A stretch of DNA of 64,000 nucleotides from assembly GCA_033439795.1 (NCBI GenBank), contig JAUTDP010000001.1, positions 496,001 to 560,000 of the forward strand, in the 5' to 3' direction. Source of the DNA: Sordaria brevicollis (taxonomy: Eukaryota > Ascomycota > Sordariomycetes > Sordariales > Sordariaceae). The notes beneath the pieces were generated by a model, which made no database searches, was not told the origin of the DNA, and was given only the letters and a program-made list of their open reading frames with translations. A program made the translations under genes and the position numbers. Shown here piece by piece: positions 38,665-48,259 of this stretch. How positions within the stretch are numbered: position 1 is the stretch's first letter; every line of letters begins with the position of its first letter.

Positions 38665-39215
38665 GATTTTAACCGTATTAAAGTTACGAGAGGTCGCCCT
38701 CGCAATAGCCAACCCTTTACTTACGATCCTAACGCTCCTCGATTAATTGCGCTAATTAATACCTAAGCTCCATCTCCCCGCTCGATTGCGCCAATTAACA
38801 CCCAAACTACTCCCCTTCCCTCGATTATACCTATTCAACTCCAAGCTAGAGCATTACGAGGTCGCCCGCGCCTTATACCCAACCGGGGTAAATAACCCAG
38901 AGCCAGCCAAAACCGTACGGCTTCGACGCGTATAGCGCCTTTAATATAGCGAAATATATCGAACTAGGAAGGTATTGATTTAATAGTAAAGGATAAAGCC
39001 GACCGCCGCCAATTATAAATTAATACCTAAATAAAAGGGAAAGGTCGCCCTCGTAGTAGTATTAATAGGGGTAGAGGAGGAGGAGAGAGGGGAGGTAGAA
39101 CTTCACAGGGTAAAGGAGGCACAACAAGAAGAGGAGGCACGCTAGCGAACACCCCGGCTAGTACTTAAAGTGGTCGACGTAGCGCACGCATTATTGGCAT
39201 ACAGAACTAGTAGAG
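38665..39215 (+). pseudogene. C-terminal part of the MULE ORF with three AT-hook motifs
   Basis: One plus-strand frame contains RGRPR at about 38,687, RGRPR at 38,857 and KGRPR at 39,040, spaced along a basic, Pro/Ser/Thr- and Gly/Arg-rich region. The last is followed by RGRGGGERGGR and SGRRSAR. AT-hooks bind the minor groove of A+T-rich DNA and occur at the C-terminus of some MULE transposases. Few stops interrupt the frame and composition is close to normal, unlike the catalytic part. The frame is not simply continuous with the upstream transposase after removing the Gypsy insert, so an indel or intron intervenes, or this is a second ORF. Confidence 0.6.
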
Positions 39216-39621
39216 GGAGCCTCTTTAATACTCTCTAATATTCTCTAACATTAGTACTCTAGTATTTTAATACTCTAGCACTTTAGTACTCTAGCACTTT
39301 AATACTCTTATTAATAATCAAATCGCTCGATTCTATAATAAAAAATAAATAGATAAATAATATATAGATTAATATAAAAATGCGACTACGATTGTATAAG
39401 AAGACGTATTCAATTGAGAGCGATTAATTGAGTATAATATGAAAATTTGCGACCGTAGCGCTGAAGCCCCTGTAATTACGCTATAAGGGTGTATTATAAA
39501 TCTGGGTTGTTGGGCGCGGTTGGTTCCGTCCTATGATAAGTCACGTAATAATGTAATGCCTAGTTTTAGCGCGGAAACTTTGTGAAATTTTGGAAAGAAT
39601 ACATCGGGTACATCGGGTGGG

Positions 39622-39670
39622 TGGGCTACGGTCGGCTAAGACCTTTCCTACGGTGCAGATAGGCCACCTC
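39622..39670 (-). repeat. Right TIR of the MULE (49 bp)
   Basis: The reverse complement of 22620-22668 with one transition, followed immediately by TAAATATT (39671-39678), the second copy of the target duplication. The last bases are GGCCACCTC. Confidence 0.92.
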
Positions 39671-39877
39671 TAAATATTAATAATATATTAATTCTCTTTT
39701 TACGTCTTTTATTCTTATTAGCGGGTAAATTTTTAAATTTAAGTTTAAATTTAGTTCTAAGTTTAATTCTAGCCTTTATCCTCCTATATTTTCTTTTCCT
39801 TTTAATAGGTAAACCTTTAATTCTAATTCTAATTTTTATTAATTAAAGCGTTATATATAAGTAGCGGGTATATTACT

Positions 39878-40328
39878 TATCGTTGGGGCCTTCCATTTTC
39901 TGCCAAGAATTTTATTAATTTATTCGAAGGATACGCCGAGGTTTTCTTTACGGGCGTTCTTATACTATTATTCTTATTCTTATTATTATTATTCTTAGAG
40001 GGAAGGAGGTTTTCGTCGGCGGTAACCTTGGTATTATAATAGGCACGCTATTTATTATTAGGGCCTTCTACCTTCCGCTAAAAATTTTATTAATTTATTC
40101 GAAGGATACGCCGAGGTTTTCTTTATAGGCGTTTTTACGCTATTATTCTTATTCTTATTATTATTATTCTTAGAGGGAAAGAGGTTTTTATCGGCGGTAA
40201 TCCTAGTATTATAATAAGTACGCTACTTATTACTAAAGCTTTTTACTTTCCGCTAAGAATTTTATTAATTTATTCGAAGGAGACGTTGAGGTTTTCTTTA
40301 TAGGCGTTCTTACACTATTATTATTAAG
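39878..40328. repeat. 175-bp tandem repeat, about 2.5 copies
   Basis: The phrase aattttattaatttattcg recurs at 39,908, 40,083 and 40,258, a 175-bp period. Each unit contains gaagg(a)tacgccgagg, a TTATTC-rich microsatellite and a gtcggcggtaa block. Copies differ mainly by transitions. The unit is not a multiple of three, so it is probably not a coding repeat. It belongs to the outer element just right of the MULE. Confidence 0.85.
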
Positions 40329-40539
40329 AAGAAATAAAACGGTAGTATATATTTATTCGGCTTATTAAGGAAATAAATATATTATTCAATTATATTATCG
40401 TTATTATCGGGAAATAGGAGGTTTAAATTGGTACGGTATACGATAAGGGGAATAACGTAATACGAAGTATACGGTAACGGTTTTTATAGGAGATATATCT
40501 AGAATATTATTAATTATTATTAACGGTTTTATAGAATAA

Positions 40540-40612
40540 TACGAGGGCTGCCGCCCCCGTACCCCCGCAAAATTTGCCTTCGGCAAATTTTATACAGGTG
40601 GGCAGAAATTTA
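40540..40612. other. GC-rich segment with perfect hairpin
   Basis: A C-rich stretch (ctgccgcccccgtacccccgc) runs directly into a near-perfect hairpin, aaaatttgcc-ttc-ggcaaatttt (40568-40590). Both are nearly free of RIP. It lies immediately left of a 0.9-kb inverted-repeat element and may be an end structure of a separate small insertion. Confidence 0.55.
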
Positions 40613-40679
40613 CTTGAAGCGGAGCTCAACATTTAGTTCTTCTATTATTTATTATATTTATATTATATTTTTATTATAT

Positions 40680-40880
40680 TTTTTAATTATGAATATTTTT
40701 TATTTATTTATTTCTTTATTTATTTAACTATTTATTTATTTATCCAATTATTTATTTTTTTATTCATTTACTTATTATTCGGTTTTTATTCATTTATTTA
40801 TTTATTATTATTTATTTATTAACTATTATTTATATATTTATTTATAATTATTTATTTATTATTTTTATTCTACTATTTAA
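40680..40880. repeat. (TTTA)n-type simple sequence
   Basis: About 200 bp dominated by tttatttattta with interspersed attatt. Low-complexity A+T DNA. No further feature. Confidence 0.7.
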
Positions 40881-40906
40881 ATATTATTAAAAAACTTTTA
40901 TTTTTA

Positions 40907-40979
40907 CTCCGGCCGGGAATCGAACCGACCGCTGAAGGTATATATTATAATCGTATATTTACTAAGTTAGCTACGACGG
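40907..40979 (-). other. tRNA-like (pol III A/B-box) segment, probably tRNA-derived
   Basis: On the minus strand TAGCTAACTTAG resembles an A-box (tRNA D-arm) and, about 45 bp later, GGTTCGATTCC is a perfect B-box (T-loop). The total of ~73 nt equals tRNA length. The acceptor and T stems do not pair properly, so it cannot be a functional tRNA. A mutated tRNA gene or SINE head is likely. Anticodon identity is unreadable. Confidence 0.4.
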
Positions 40980-41019
40980 TTTTTTTTAAAAATAAAATCT
41001 TTTTTCTTTATTATATACC

Positions 41020-41289
41020 TATCCGTCGGATTTTTTAAAGCTATTTTTCTCGGCCGGCAGGCTATTTACAATCACGTAAGTAGTACCAAACTACTCGCCT
41101 CAGCTTATTCATCATTTTGATACCCATTTTCCTTATCAATATTGTTACCCTTATTGATAAGCTTTTTAGATTTTTCTATATATCCGTCGGATTTTTTCAA
41201 AGCCGTTTTTCTCGGCCGGCAGGCTAGCTATGGTCACGTGAGTGGTACCAATCTATTCGTCTCAGCTTACTCATCATTTTGGTACCCAC
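41020..41289. repeat. Direct duplication of ~109 bp, one copy mutated and one nearly intact
   Basis: tatccgtcggattttt starts at 41,020 and again at 41,181. Both run through ctcggccggcaggcta and end at catcattttg(a/g)taccca. Most differences are A or T in copy 1 where copy 2 has G or C, as RIP would leave. Between the copies is a short hairpin (cttatcaata ... ttattgataag, 41,131-41,162). Confidence 0.75.
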
Positions 41290-41523
41290 TTTGTTGTGAT
41301 CGGACCCACTTTAGAATGCCAAGCCTCGTCCCATTTTTAGCGCCTTAGCAAAGGTTTATTCCAGCCAATTCCAACTCGAGAAATAGGGATGGTGGCTTCG
41401 GGTAGACGGGTAAACTTCGGGAAGATTTACAGGGATTATTGCAGGGGGTCACCGTATTATAGAAGAAGCTACGCTCAACGCTCGTGTTTTTTCAACACTT
41501 CTCATGTTGAAGCTCCGCTTCAA

Positions 41524-44500
41524 ATAAAATTAATATTACTATTTTTTAATTAATAGAATTTTAATTAATTTAGTAATATTAAGGTTATTATATTAAATTA
41601 AGGAGTATAAATAGGGAAAGTTTTTTAAAACGGTTAAATTAAAATTTATTAAAATCTAGAAAATCGATTTTCTATTTTTTAAATTTTCTTTAGACTAATT
41701 AGCTTAATTAACGTATATAGGCCATTTAATAATAAATTTTACCTTATTTAGGTTTTATTTATTAATTAGAAAAAGTTTATTTAATCGTATACGCGGAAGG
41801 TTCACTAACTATATTATATTATAATATTCTTTTAAAGGAATAATATTTATACGTAATATTAAACCGGGAGCTTTACCTATTTAAATATAATATATAAATT
41901 ACCCTCTTCCGTTACATAATTATAAAAAGTACCCGTAATTTATACGTATATAATTTAAAAAAACCTTCCTTTACGCCCTTCTTCTTATACTTTTTATTTT
42001 TCTCTTTTATAACCTATAATTTTATTTCTTTTAAATTTTAATTTTATTTTTTATAATTATAATATTCTTTACGATTAAACTTTCTACGATTAAACTTTTT
42101 ACAAAACTTTTTATAATTTAAAATCCGAATTTCTTATTACTTTATAAATCCTTTACGCCTTAAAGTTATTAAATGTAAACCGAAAAATAAAAATAGAGTT
42201 TTTATATTATTTAATTCTTATTATTCTCTTCTTTTCTCCTCTAAATAGGATATTATTACTATAAATTCGATTACGACCGCGACCTCTTCCTTTAATACCG
42301 TTAAAAAGTTATTTCTCTATTTCTTATTAATAAATATTTATCTCTAACGTAAAAGGTACAATAATTACGTAATTAATAAACCGTTATTACTTTAAAATTC
42401 GAAACCGTAAATAAACTTCCCCTCCTCCCTCCCTTCTTTTTTCCCCTTCTCCTCCTCCTTCCCCTTTTCCTTCTCTTTCTCTTTCCCCTTCCCCTTTTTT
42501 TTCCCTCTTTCTTTCCCTTTCTTTTTCCCTTTCTCTTTCCTATTCCTTCTAATTCCTAATTTTTATTATTCCTTTTTCTTTTTACTTTATTTTATTTCTT
42601 TCCTTTATAGATAATATATTTATTATTTATAAATAATAAACCTTTTACTAACCTTTTAACCTCTTTCTTTTAATATTCCGATAATCTTTTCTTTAATATC
42701 CGACGACCTTTTTTCAATATTCCGACGAATTTTTTCACAATTTCTAAATATTTTAAAACGAAATTCGGAATTCATTTTCCTCTCTAATAATACTAAAAAT
42801 ACTAATAATTCTACCTTTTACCAGCTAATTCCTAATTTATTACTATCGATATTATTATTTAAAATATTAATATTATTATTTAGAATATTAGTACTACTAT
42901 TTAGAATATTAGTATTATTATTTAGAATATTAATACTATTATCCTTATTAATAATAATAATATTATAATATTAATAATAATACCCCTAATTATTAAGAAT
43001 AGCTATCTAGTAAATTAATAACTTATACTTTAATAATAACCTTATAAGAGTAATTATTTAATAATTTAATAATAATATTATAATATTAATAATAATACCC
43101 TTAATTACTAAAAGTAGCTATTTAATAAATTAATAGCCCGAAAACGATAAAAACGAATTTAATATCGTTTCCTAATTACCCTATTTTATATAATTATCCC
43201 GCCGTTTTTATTCCACTAATAACCTTCGAATTACGTTTCTTAATTACTTTATTTTATATAATTATCCTACCGTTTTTAATAATTATTAAAATAATTACGT
43301 CGTTTCTATTCCATTACGCTAAGGTCGCCGTTAAATTTACCGCTAAATTCGCCGCTAGACTTTATTAATTTTAATTTTTATAATTTCCTAGGTATTTTTA
43401 TTACCGCTAAATTCCCGTAATTTAATTTGCGAATATATTTCCCACTAAAATACTATTATCCTTTAGACTATTTTTATAAATTAAGTTGCGCTAAAGCGTT
43501 TATTACCCTTAAACTTCCTAGGATACCCCCTTTAATACTAATAATTCCCGTATTTTAAAATTTAATTCTAAGTAATTAATTTCCTAATACCCCAACTCCT
43601 CCGTTAATACTTATATTAAGGTAATAACCCAAATAAATAAAATAAATTCGAAAAAACTTTATAATTACTTCGTAAAAATCGAATTAATACCTTAGCTCTT
43701 CCGTTAATATTTATATTAAGGTAATAACCCGGATAAGTAAAATAAATTTAAAGAAGCCTTATAACTACTTTATAAAAATCGAATTAGTATTTTAATTCCT
43801 CCGTTAATATTTATATTAGGGTAATAATTCGGATAAGTAAAATAAATTCGAAGAAGCTTTATAATTACTTTATAAAAATTAAGGAGGAGTTTAAGAATCT
43901 TTTAATTCGTTAACGTATTAATACATTAATATATTAACGTATTAACGTATTAATTTCCGTAAATATAATTTTAATAAGCCTTTTTTATTTCCCCTCTTAC
44001 TAATTCGAAATAAATATTTATTTTAAACGATTTTAATAATTTCTTCTCGATATATTCCGCTTTATAATCTTTAATAATTACTAATTTATTATATTTTAAT
44101 AGGGTTTACTTTTAGAGTATTATATCCGATTTAAATATAATTAAATTCGATTATTTTTAAATACTAAAGAACGAAACCTTACGGGTTAACCCCGCTAAAA
44201 ATCGTAATTACTTATTTACGAATTATATTTAAAGAATAGGAGTATATACCTAATTACGCTCTTTACGCGGTAAAGTTCCCCGTTTAAAGAATTTAATAAA
44301 ATTCTACCCTTATTAAAAAGAGTATTATACCCGGCTACGTTCTTTACGCGGTAAAGTTTGCGTAGCGTTAATAATCGTTATTAAAAGAAAGTTTTAGCGT
44401 AGGATATTAATATAACGCTTTTAAAGCGTTATAATTAAATTAAAACCGAAGATAGCGATTAAATAATTATTTCCCCCGTTATAATTCGTAGTATTCTAAA

Positions 44501-46090
44501 TTTTAATTAATTCCCTTTTTCTCTTAGAATAAGCGGCGGCTTTCTTTATTCGAAGAATTTAATAAAATTCTACCTTTATTAAAGGGAGGATAATTATTTC
44601 CTTTATTATAATTCGTAATATTCTAAATCTTAACTAATTCCCTTTTTCCTTTAGAATAGGCGGCGGCCCTCTTCGTTCGAAGAATTTAATAGAATTCCGT
44701 ACCTTTATTAAAAGGAGCGTTATACTTACTTTTATTAAAGGGAGCGTTATACCCAACTACGCTCCTTATATAATAGAATTCGCGTAGCATTAATAATTAT
44801 TTTTTTTTATTTAAAGAATTTAATAAAATTTACTATTAAAATTATAATAATAAATAAGGACGAATTAGTAAATTTAAAACCTCTTTTTAGTAAATAAATT
44901 ACCCTTCCTTTATTTATCCCTCCCCTTCTCCTTCCCTTTCTCCTTTTCCTTTTCCTTCTCCTTTTCCTTTTCCTTCTCTTTTTCTTTCTCCTTCTCCTTC
45001 TCCTTCCCCTTTTTCTTTTCCTTTTCTCTTTCCCTTTCCCTTTTTAATTTTAATTTTTATTTTAGTTTCTATTCTAGTTCTAAAGTTTATTCTAATTCCT
45101 AATTTTAAATTTAATTTTTTATTATTTCGATATAAATATCCTTTTTTTAAATTGGACGTTCTATATTCTATTTTTCTTTTAATTTTATTCCCATCCTTTT
45201 TTCCTAACCTTTCTATCTAATTTAAACTACTTTTTATTAAACTTTTCTAAAATTTCCCAATCTTTTTTCCCTATAATTAATTTCTTCTTTTCATTTTACT
45301 TTTTTATTAAATAGAATAAAAGTATTAATAATTATAATTAAAAAAATAAAGGAATAAGAAAAAACTATCTTACAAATACTATCGATATTAATATTAATAT
45401 TAATATTATTATCTAGAATATTAGCATTATTATTTAAAATATTAATATTAGTATTATAAATACTAATATTAATATTATCCTTATTAATAATAATAATAAT
45501 AACTTTCTAATAATAACCTATTAATAATAGTAATAACTTTCTAATAGTAACCTTCTAGTAGTAACCTTCTAATAATAACCTTCTAATAGCAACCTCTTAG
45601 TAATAAACCTCTTAATAATAATAACGGCCCTATAAACCGATTTTTTAAGCCCGAAAAAGTTTACCGATAATAAATTAATTATTAATTAAAAAACTACTAA
45701 ATAAAAATAAAACCTACTTTAAAATTTTTAAAACGCTATTTTTCTCTTTTGAATTAATTATAAACTACTAAACGAAAATAAAATTTACTTTAAAATTTTT
45801 AAAAACGTTATTTTTCCTAAGAGTTTTTACTAATTAAAAAATTATTAAACGAGAATAAAACCTACTTTATTTCTTTTTTAAACTAGTTATAAAACCCGAA
45901 GGAATTCCTACGTACGATATTTAAAAATTATATTTCTTTTAAGAAGTTTTATTAATTAAGAAATTATTAAACGAGAATAAGGTTTACTTTAAAACTTTTA
46001 AGGACGTTATTAAAAGGCTACTCAACCTACTTTACGCTATAGAAGCGCTTAAATTTATTAAAAATAATAAAATTACTTTAACCTAGCCGG
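41524..46090. other. RIP DNA of the outer element: polypyrimidine tracts and short tandem repeats
   Basis: No gene recognised. Visible structures: polypyrimidine tracts (about 42,418-42,600 and 44,915-45,050, the second a CTTTTC/CCTTCT run that reads as Lys/Glu repeats on the minus strand); a 21-bp attagaatatta-type repeat at 42,845-42,950; a ~110-bp duplication at 42,950-43,130; repeated short blocks such as ctttacgcggtaaagtt (44,261 and 44,343); a 15-bp aaccttctaatagta-type repeat at 45,500-45,620; and ~90-bp degenerate repeats at 45,670-46,020. Confidence 0.6.
43580..43880. repeat. 100-bp tandem repeat, 3 copies
   Basis: ccgttaata(c/t)ttatatta occurs at 43,601, 43,701 and 43,801, an exact 100-bp period. 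Each unit ends with a gaagaagc-like block and ttataattactt. Differences are transitions. Confidence 0.85.
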
Positions 46091-46679
46091 CGATTTTAGG
46101 AGGAAATAAAATAAATATTATTCTATTATAATTATTTATTTTTACTTCTTACCCTTTTGCCTTATTTCTTTTTTTAAAAATATATTAATAAATAAAATAT
46201 ACGTTTTGATTAATCTTCTTTAGGGCTATTCTTTTTTTTAAAAAGGATAATAAAATTTCTTTATTTATCCGCGATAATTATTAATTTTATAATTCTTCTA
46301 TTATCCGGAATAATACTACTACCTACGGGTAAATAGAAAATACCCGGCTTTAATTTATATAAAGTATAACGGTTAATTTAATAGCGGGAAGGGAAAGAAT
46401 AGAAATTATATTATTTTTTATCCGTATTTTATTAATCTTTTTATATCCGTTTAGTAATTTTATTTCTTAACCGCATTATATAGTTTCTTAACCGTTTAAC
46501 TTTATACCGTAAAAAATTATTAAAATTATTAGGTATTTTTATTTATTAACGTATTTATTAATTTACTTTTTAATTTACTTCCTAATTTATTAAATTTATA
46601 ATTTGGGATTTAATTTTTAAGTCGAATTCCCTAAATTATATTAGGAAATTCGTTAATATAATAATATAAATAATAATTT

Positions 46680-48216
46680 AGGCTTAGGTTTCGATAAGAT
46701 ATTCGGGATTATAACGATAAATAACCTATTTACGAATAAAAAATCTTTAAACGATTTCGATAATTATACGAAGTTCGCTATATAACCGATTAAAGAATTC
46801 TTCTTTAATACGTATTTTATAATCCCGAAGATAATATCGAATATTTCGGTATAGTATTATTACCCTTTTACTATAATTAAAACCCGAGTCGGTAAAATAA
46901 AATTACCCGTTAGGAATTAAAAAATCGTTATTAATAACGGCGGCGAAGATTTTATTATTAGTAGCCGAACCCTCTTAACCGGTATAAATATATATAAAAC
47001 GTCCTATTATATCAATTACGCTAAGGATATTTTAAGAGGGGAATTTCTTATAATTAACGTAAGCGGTCTACTTTTCTTTATTAACCCTAATAAAGAAATG
47101 TTTTTTATTAAAAGTATTAACGCAATTCCTAAAATATAGGAAATATTTACGAAATCCCGAAATTTTATATAATATTTCAAAAGGAGGAGCTACTATATTA
47201 ATAAATACCAATTATAATAAGGATTTTACAACGTAATAAAAGATTCTAATTTGGAGGTTAAAAATTATTTTAAATAAATTATTAATATTTAATATTTACC
47301 TATAAATAATCTCTTTACTATAATAATAGTATTAAATAATAACTTTTATAACCTCACTTTAAACAAAGATTTTTAACGCTATTAATAATTTCGTTATTAT
47401 TCGAATCTATATACTAGGCTTAAACCTACTTCAATTAATAAATACGTTATAAAACTCGTAGAATGTAATTTTAATTATTCGAAAATAAACTTTAAATTTA
47501 CAATCCAATATTTTATATAAAATTTAAAGAATTCACTTATAAAATTTAATATATTATATATTAAACCGTTTTAAGTTATTATAAAGTAAGGGTATAATAT
47601 TATATTAATAATTAGAAATTATAACGAACGTAAAAAGGGTTCGCTATTATATTATCCGGTCGTTATTATTATTTTTAAGAAAATTATTAAGAAAAACGAA
47701 AGTAATAATATTAAGAAGGGTATTATTAAAAATTAAAATATCAAAATAAATTCGGAAAAAGGATTTAAAACGGTTACGAAAAAAAGTAAATAAATTATTA
47801 CTAATTATTTCTATAATATTAAGGATTTCGAATATTAGGGAAGTTTAATTTAAAAATAAAAAAAAGTAAAAATAATATAATATATAATATAATAAAAGGA
47901 TAACGGTTTTATAAGGGGTTTTAAGGCCTTACAATATTTATAACCTAATTTCAACGTTAATATACCCACTAAATACGCTATAAATTTCAATACCTTATAG
48001 CGATATAATATAAATATACGCCTATTAACGCTATTTTAAAACTAGTATAACTTTTTATAATTTGGCGTAAAGTCCTCTATATAAAAAAAACCGGTTTACG
48101 TACGGCTGGCAAGGCTCTATAAGGCTTAATAAGGCTTTACGAGGGGGGTCGATATTATACCCTATTTACGATTTTTAAATAAATACGGTCTTTAATTTAT
48201 ATATACGTAAAAAAAA
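46680..48216 (+). pseudogene. Unrecognised ORF relic at the right end of the outer element
   Basis: A plus-strand frame is unusually open from about 46,920 to 47,250 (it reads GGEDFIISSRTLLTG, then SYYINYAKDILRGEF, then FFINPNKEMFF). Open blocks interrupted by TAA/TAG follow to about 48,216, though I did not confirm one continuous frame. The patterned, non-repetitive composition suggests a real ancestral protein. It contains no transposase motif I can recognise. Its position against the right TIR makes it a candidate for the outer element's own gene. Confidence 0.4.
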
Positions 48217-48220
48217 GGGG

Positions 48221-48256
48221 GTGTTTACGCCAGATCGTGGGGAAACAAACACTACC
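48221..48256 (-). repeat. Right terminal inverted repeat of the 28-kb composite
   Basis: The reverse complement of 20182-20217 with three transitions. It ends caaacactacc followed by CAG. The next base begins normal-composition DNA. Confidence 0.8.
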
Positions 48257-48259
48257 CAG

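Larger units (their letters stand above)
22620..39670 (+). mobile_element. Mutator-like DNA transposon (MULE), split by a nested Gypsy element
   Basis: Exact 8-bp target duplication, 49-bp near-perfect TIRs and an internal MULE transposase relic define a DNA transposon of 17.05 kb. Of this, 13.4 kb is the inserted Gypsy element B, so the original was about 3.65 kb, a normal size for a fungal MULE. The two end zones (22.62-22.86 kb and 38.67-39.65 kb) have near-normal composition whereas the transposase core is heavily RIP-mutated. Confidence 0.9.
40614..41523. mobile_element. Candidate 0.9-kb non-autonomous inverted-repeat element
   Basis: ttgaagcggagctcaacat (40614-40632) is mirrored by atgttgaagctccgcttcaa (41504-41523), differing by one base. 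The motif is itself nearly palindromic. The 910-bp interior has no transposase, contains a tRNA-like segment, a TTTA-rich simple-sequence zone and a 109-bp duplication, and its right half is only lightly RIP-mutated. No convincing target duplication was found, so a MITE or SINE-like nature is inferred. Confidence 0.5.
20182..48256. mobile_element. 28-kb TIR-bounded composite transposon island (outer element)
   Basis: Inverted repeats of 36-37 bp bound 28.07 kb, and both outer flanks are un-RIPped DNA, which indicates the whole block entered single-copy sequence as a unit. Subtracting the nested MULE (17.05 kb) and a ~0.9-kb inverted-repeat element leaves about 10 kb of outer element. That contains a Lys/Glu-rich ORF at the left, tandem arrays, polypyrimidine tracts, and a degraded plus-strand ORF at the right. 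No transposase recognised, so the superfamily is open. A 3-bp duplication would be compatible with several DNA transposon superfamilies; a TA duplication would suggest Tc1/mariner relatives. Confidence 0.65.

Noticed and set aside
40404..40586. 60-codon minus-strand ORF ending near the GC-rich hairpin
   Set aside because: Derived from the C-rich tract and hairpin; no coding character.
20182..48256. Starship-type giant element with a tyrosine recombinase captain
   Set aside because: Starships generally lack long TIRs, and no captain (DUF3435) ORF was recognised at the left end; TIRs and nested repeats explain the island better.
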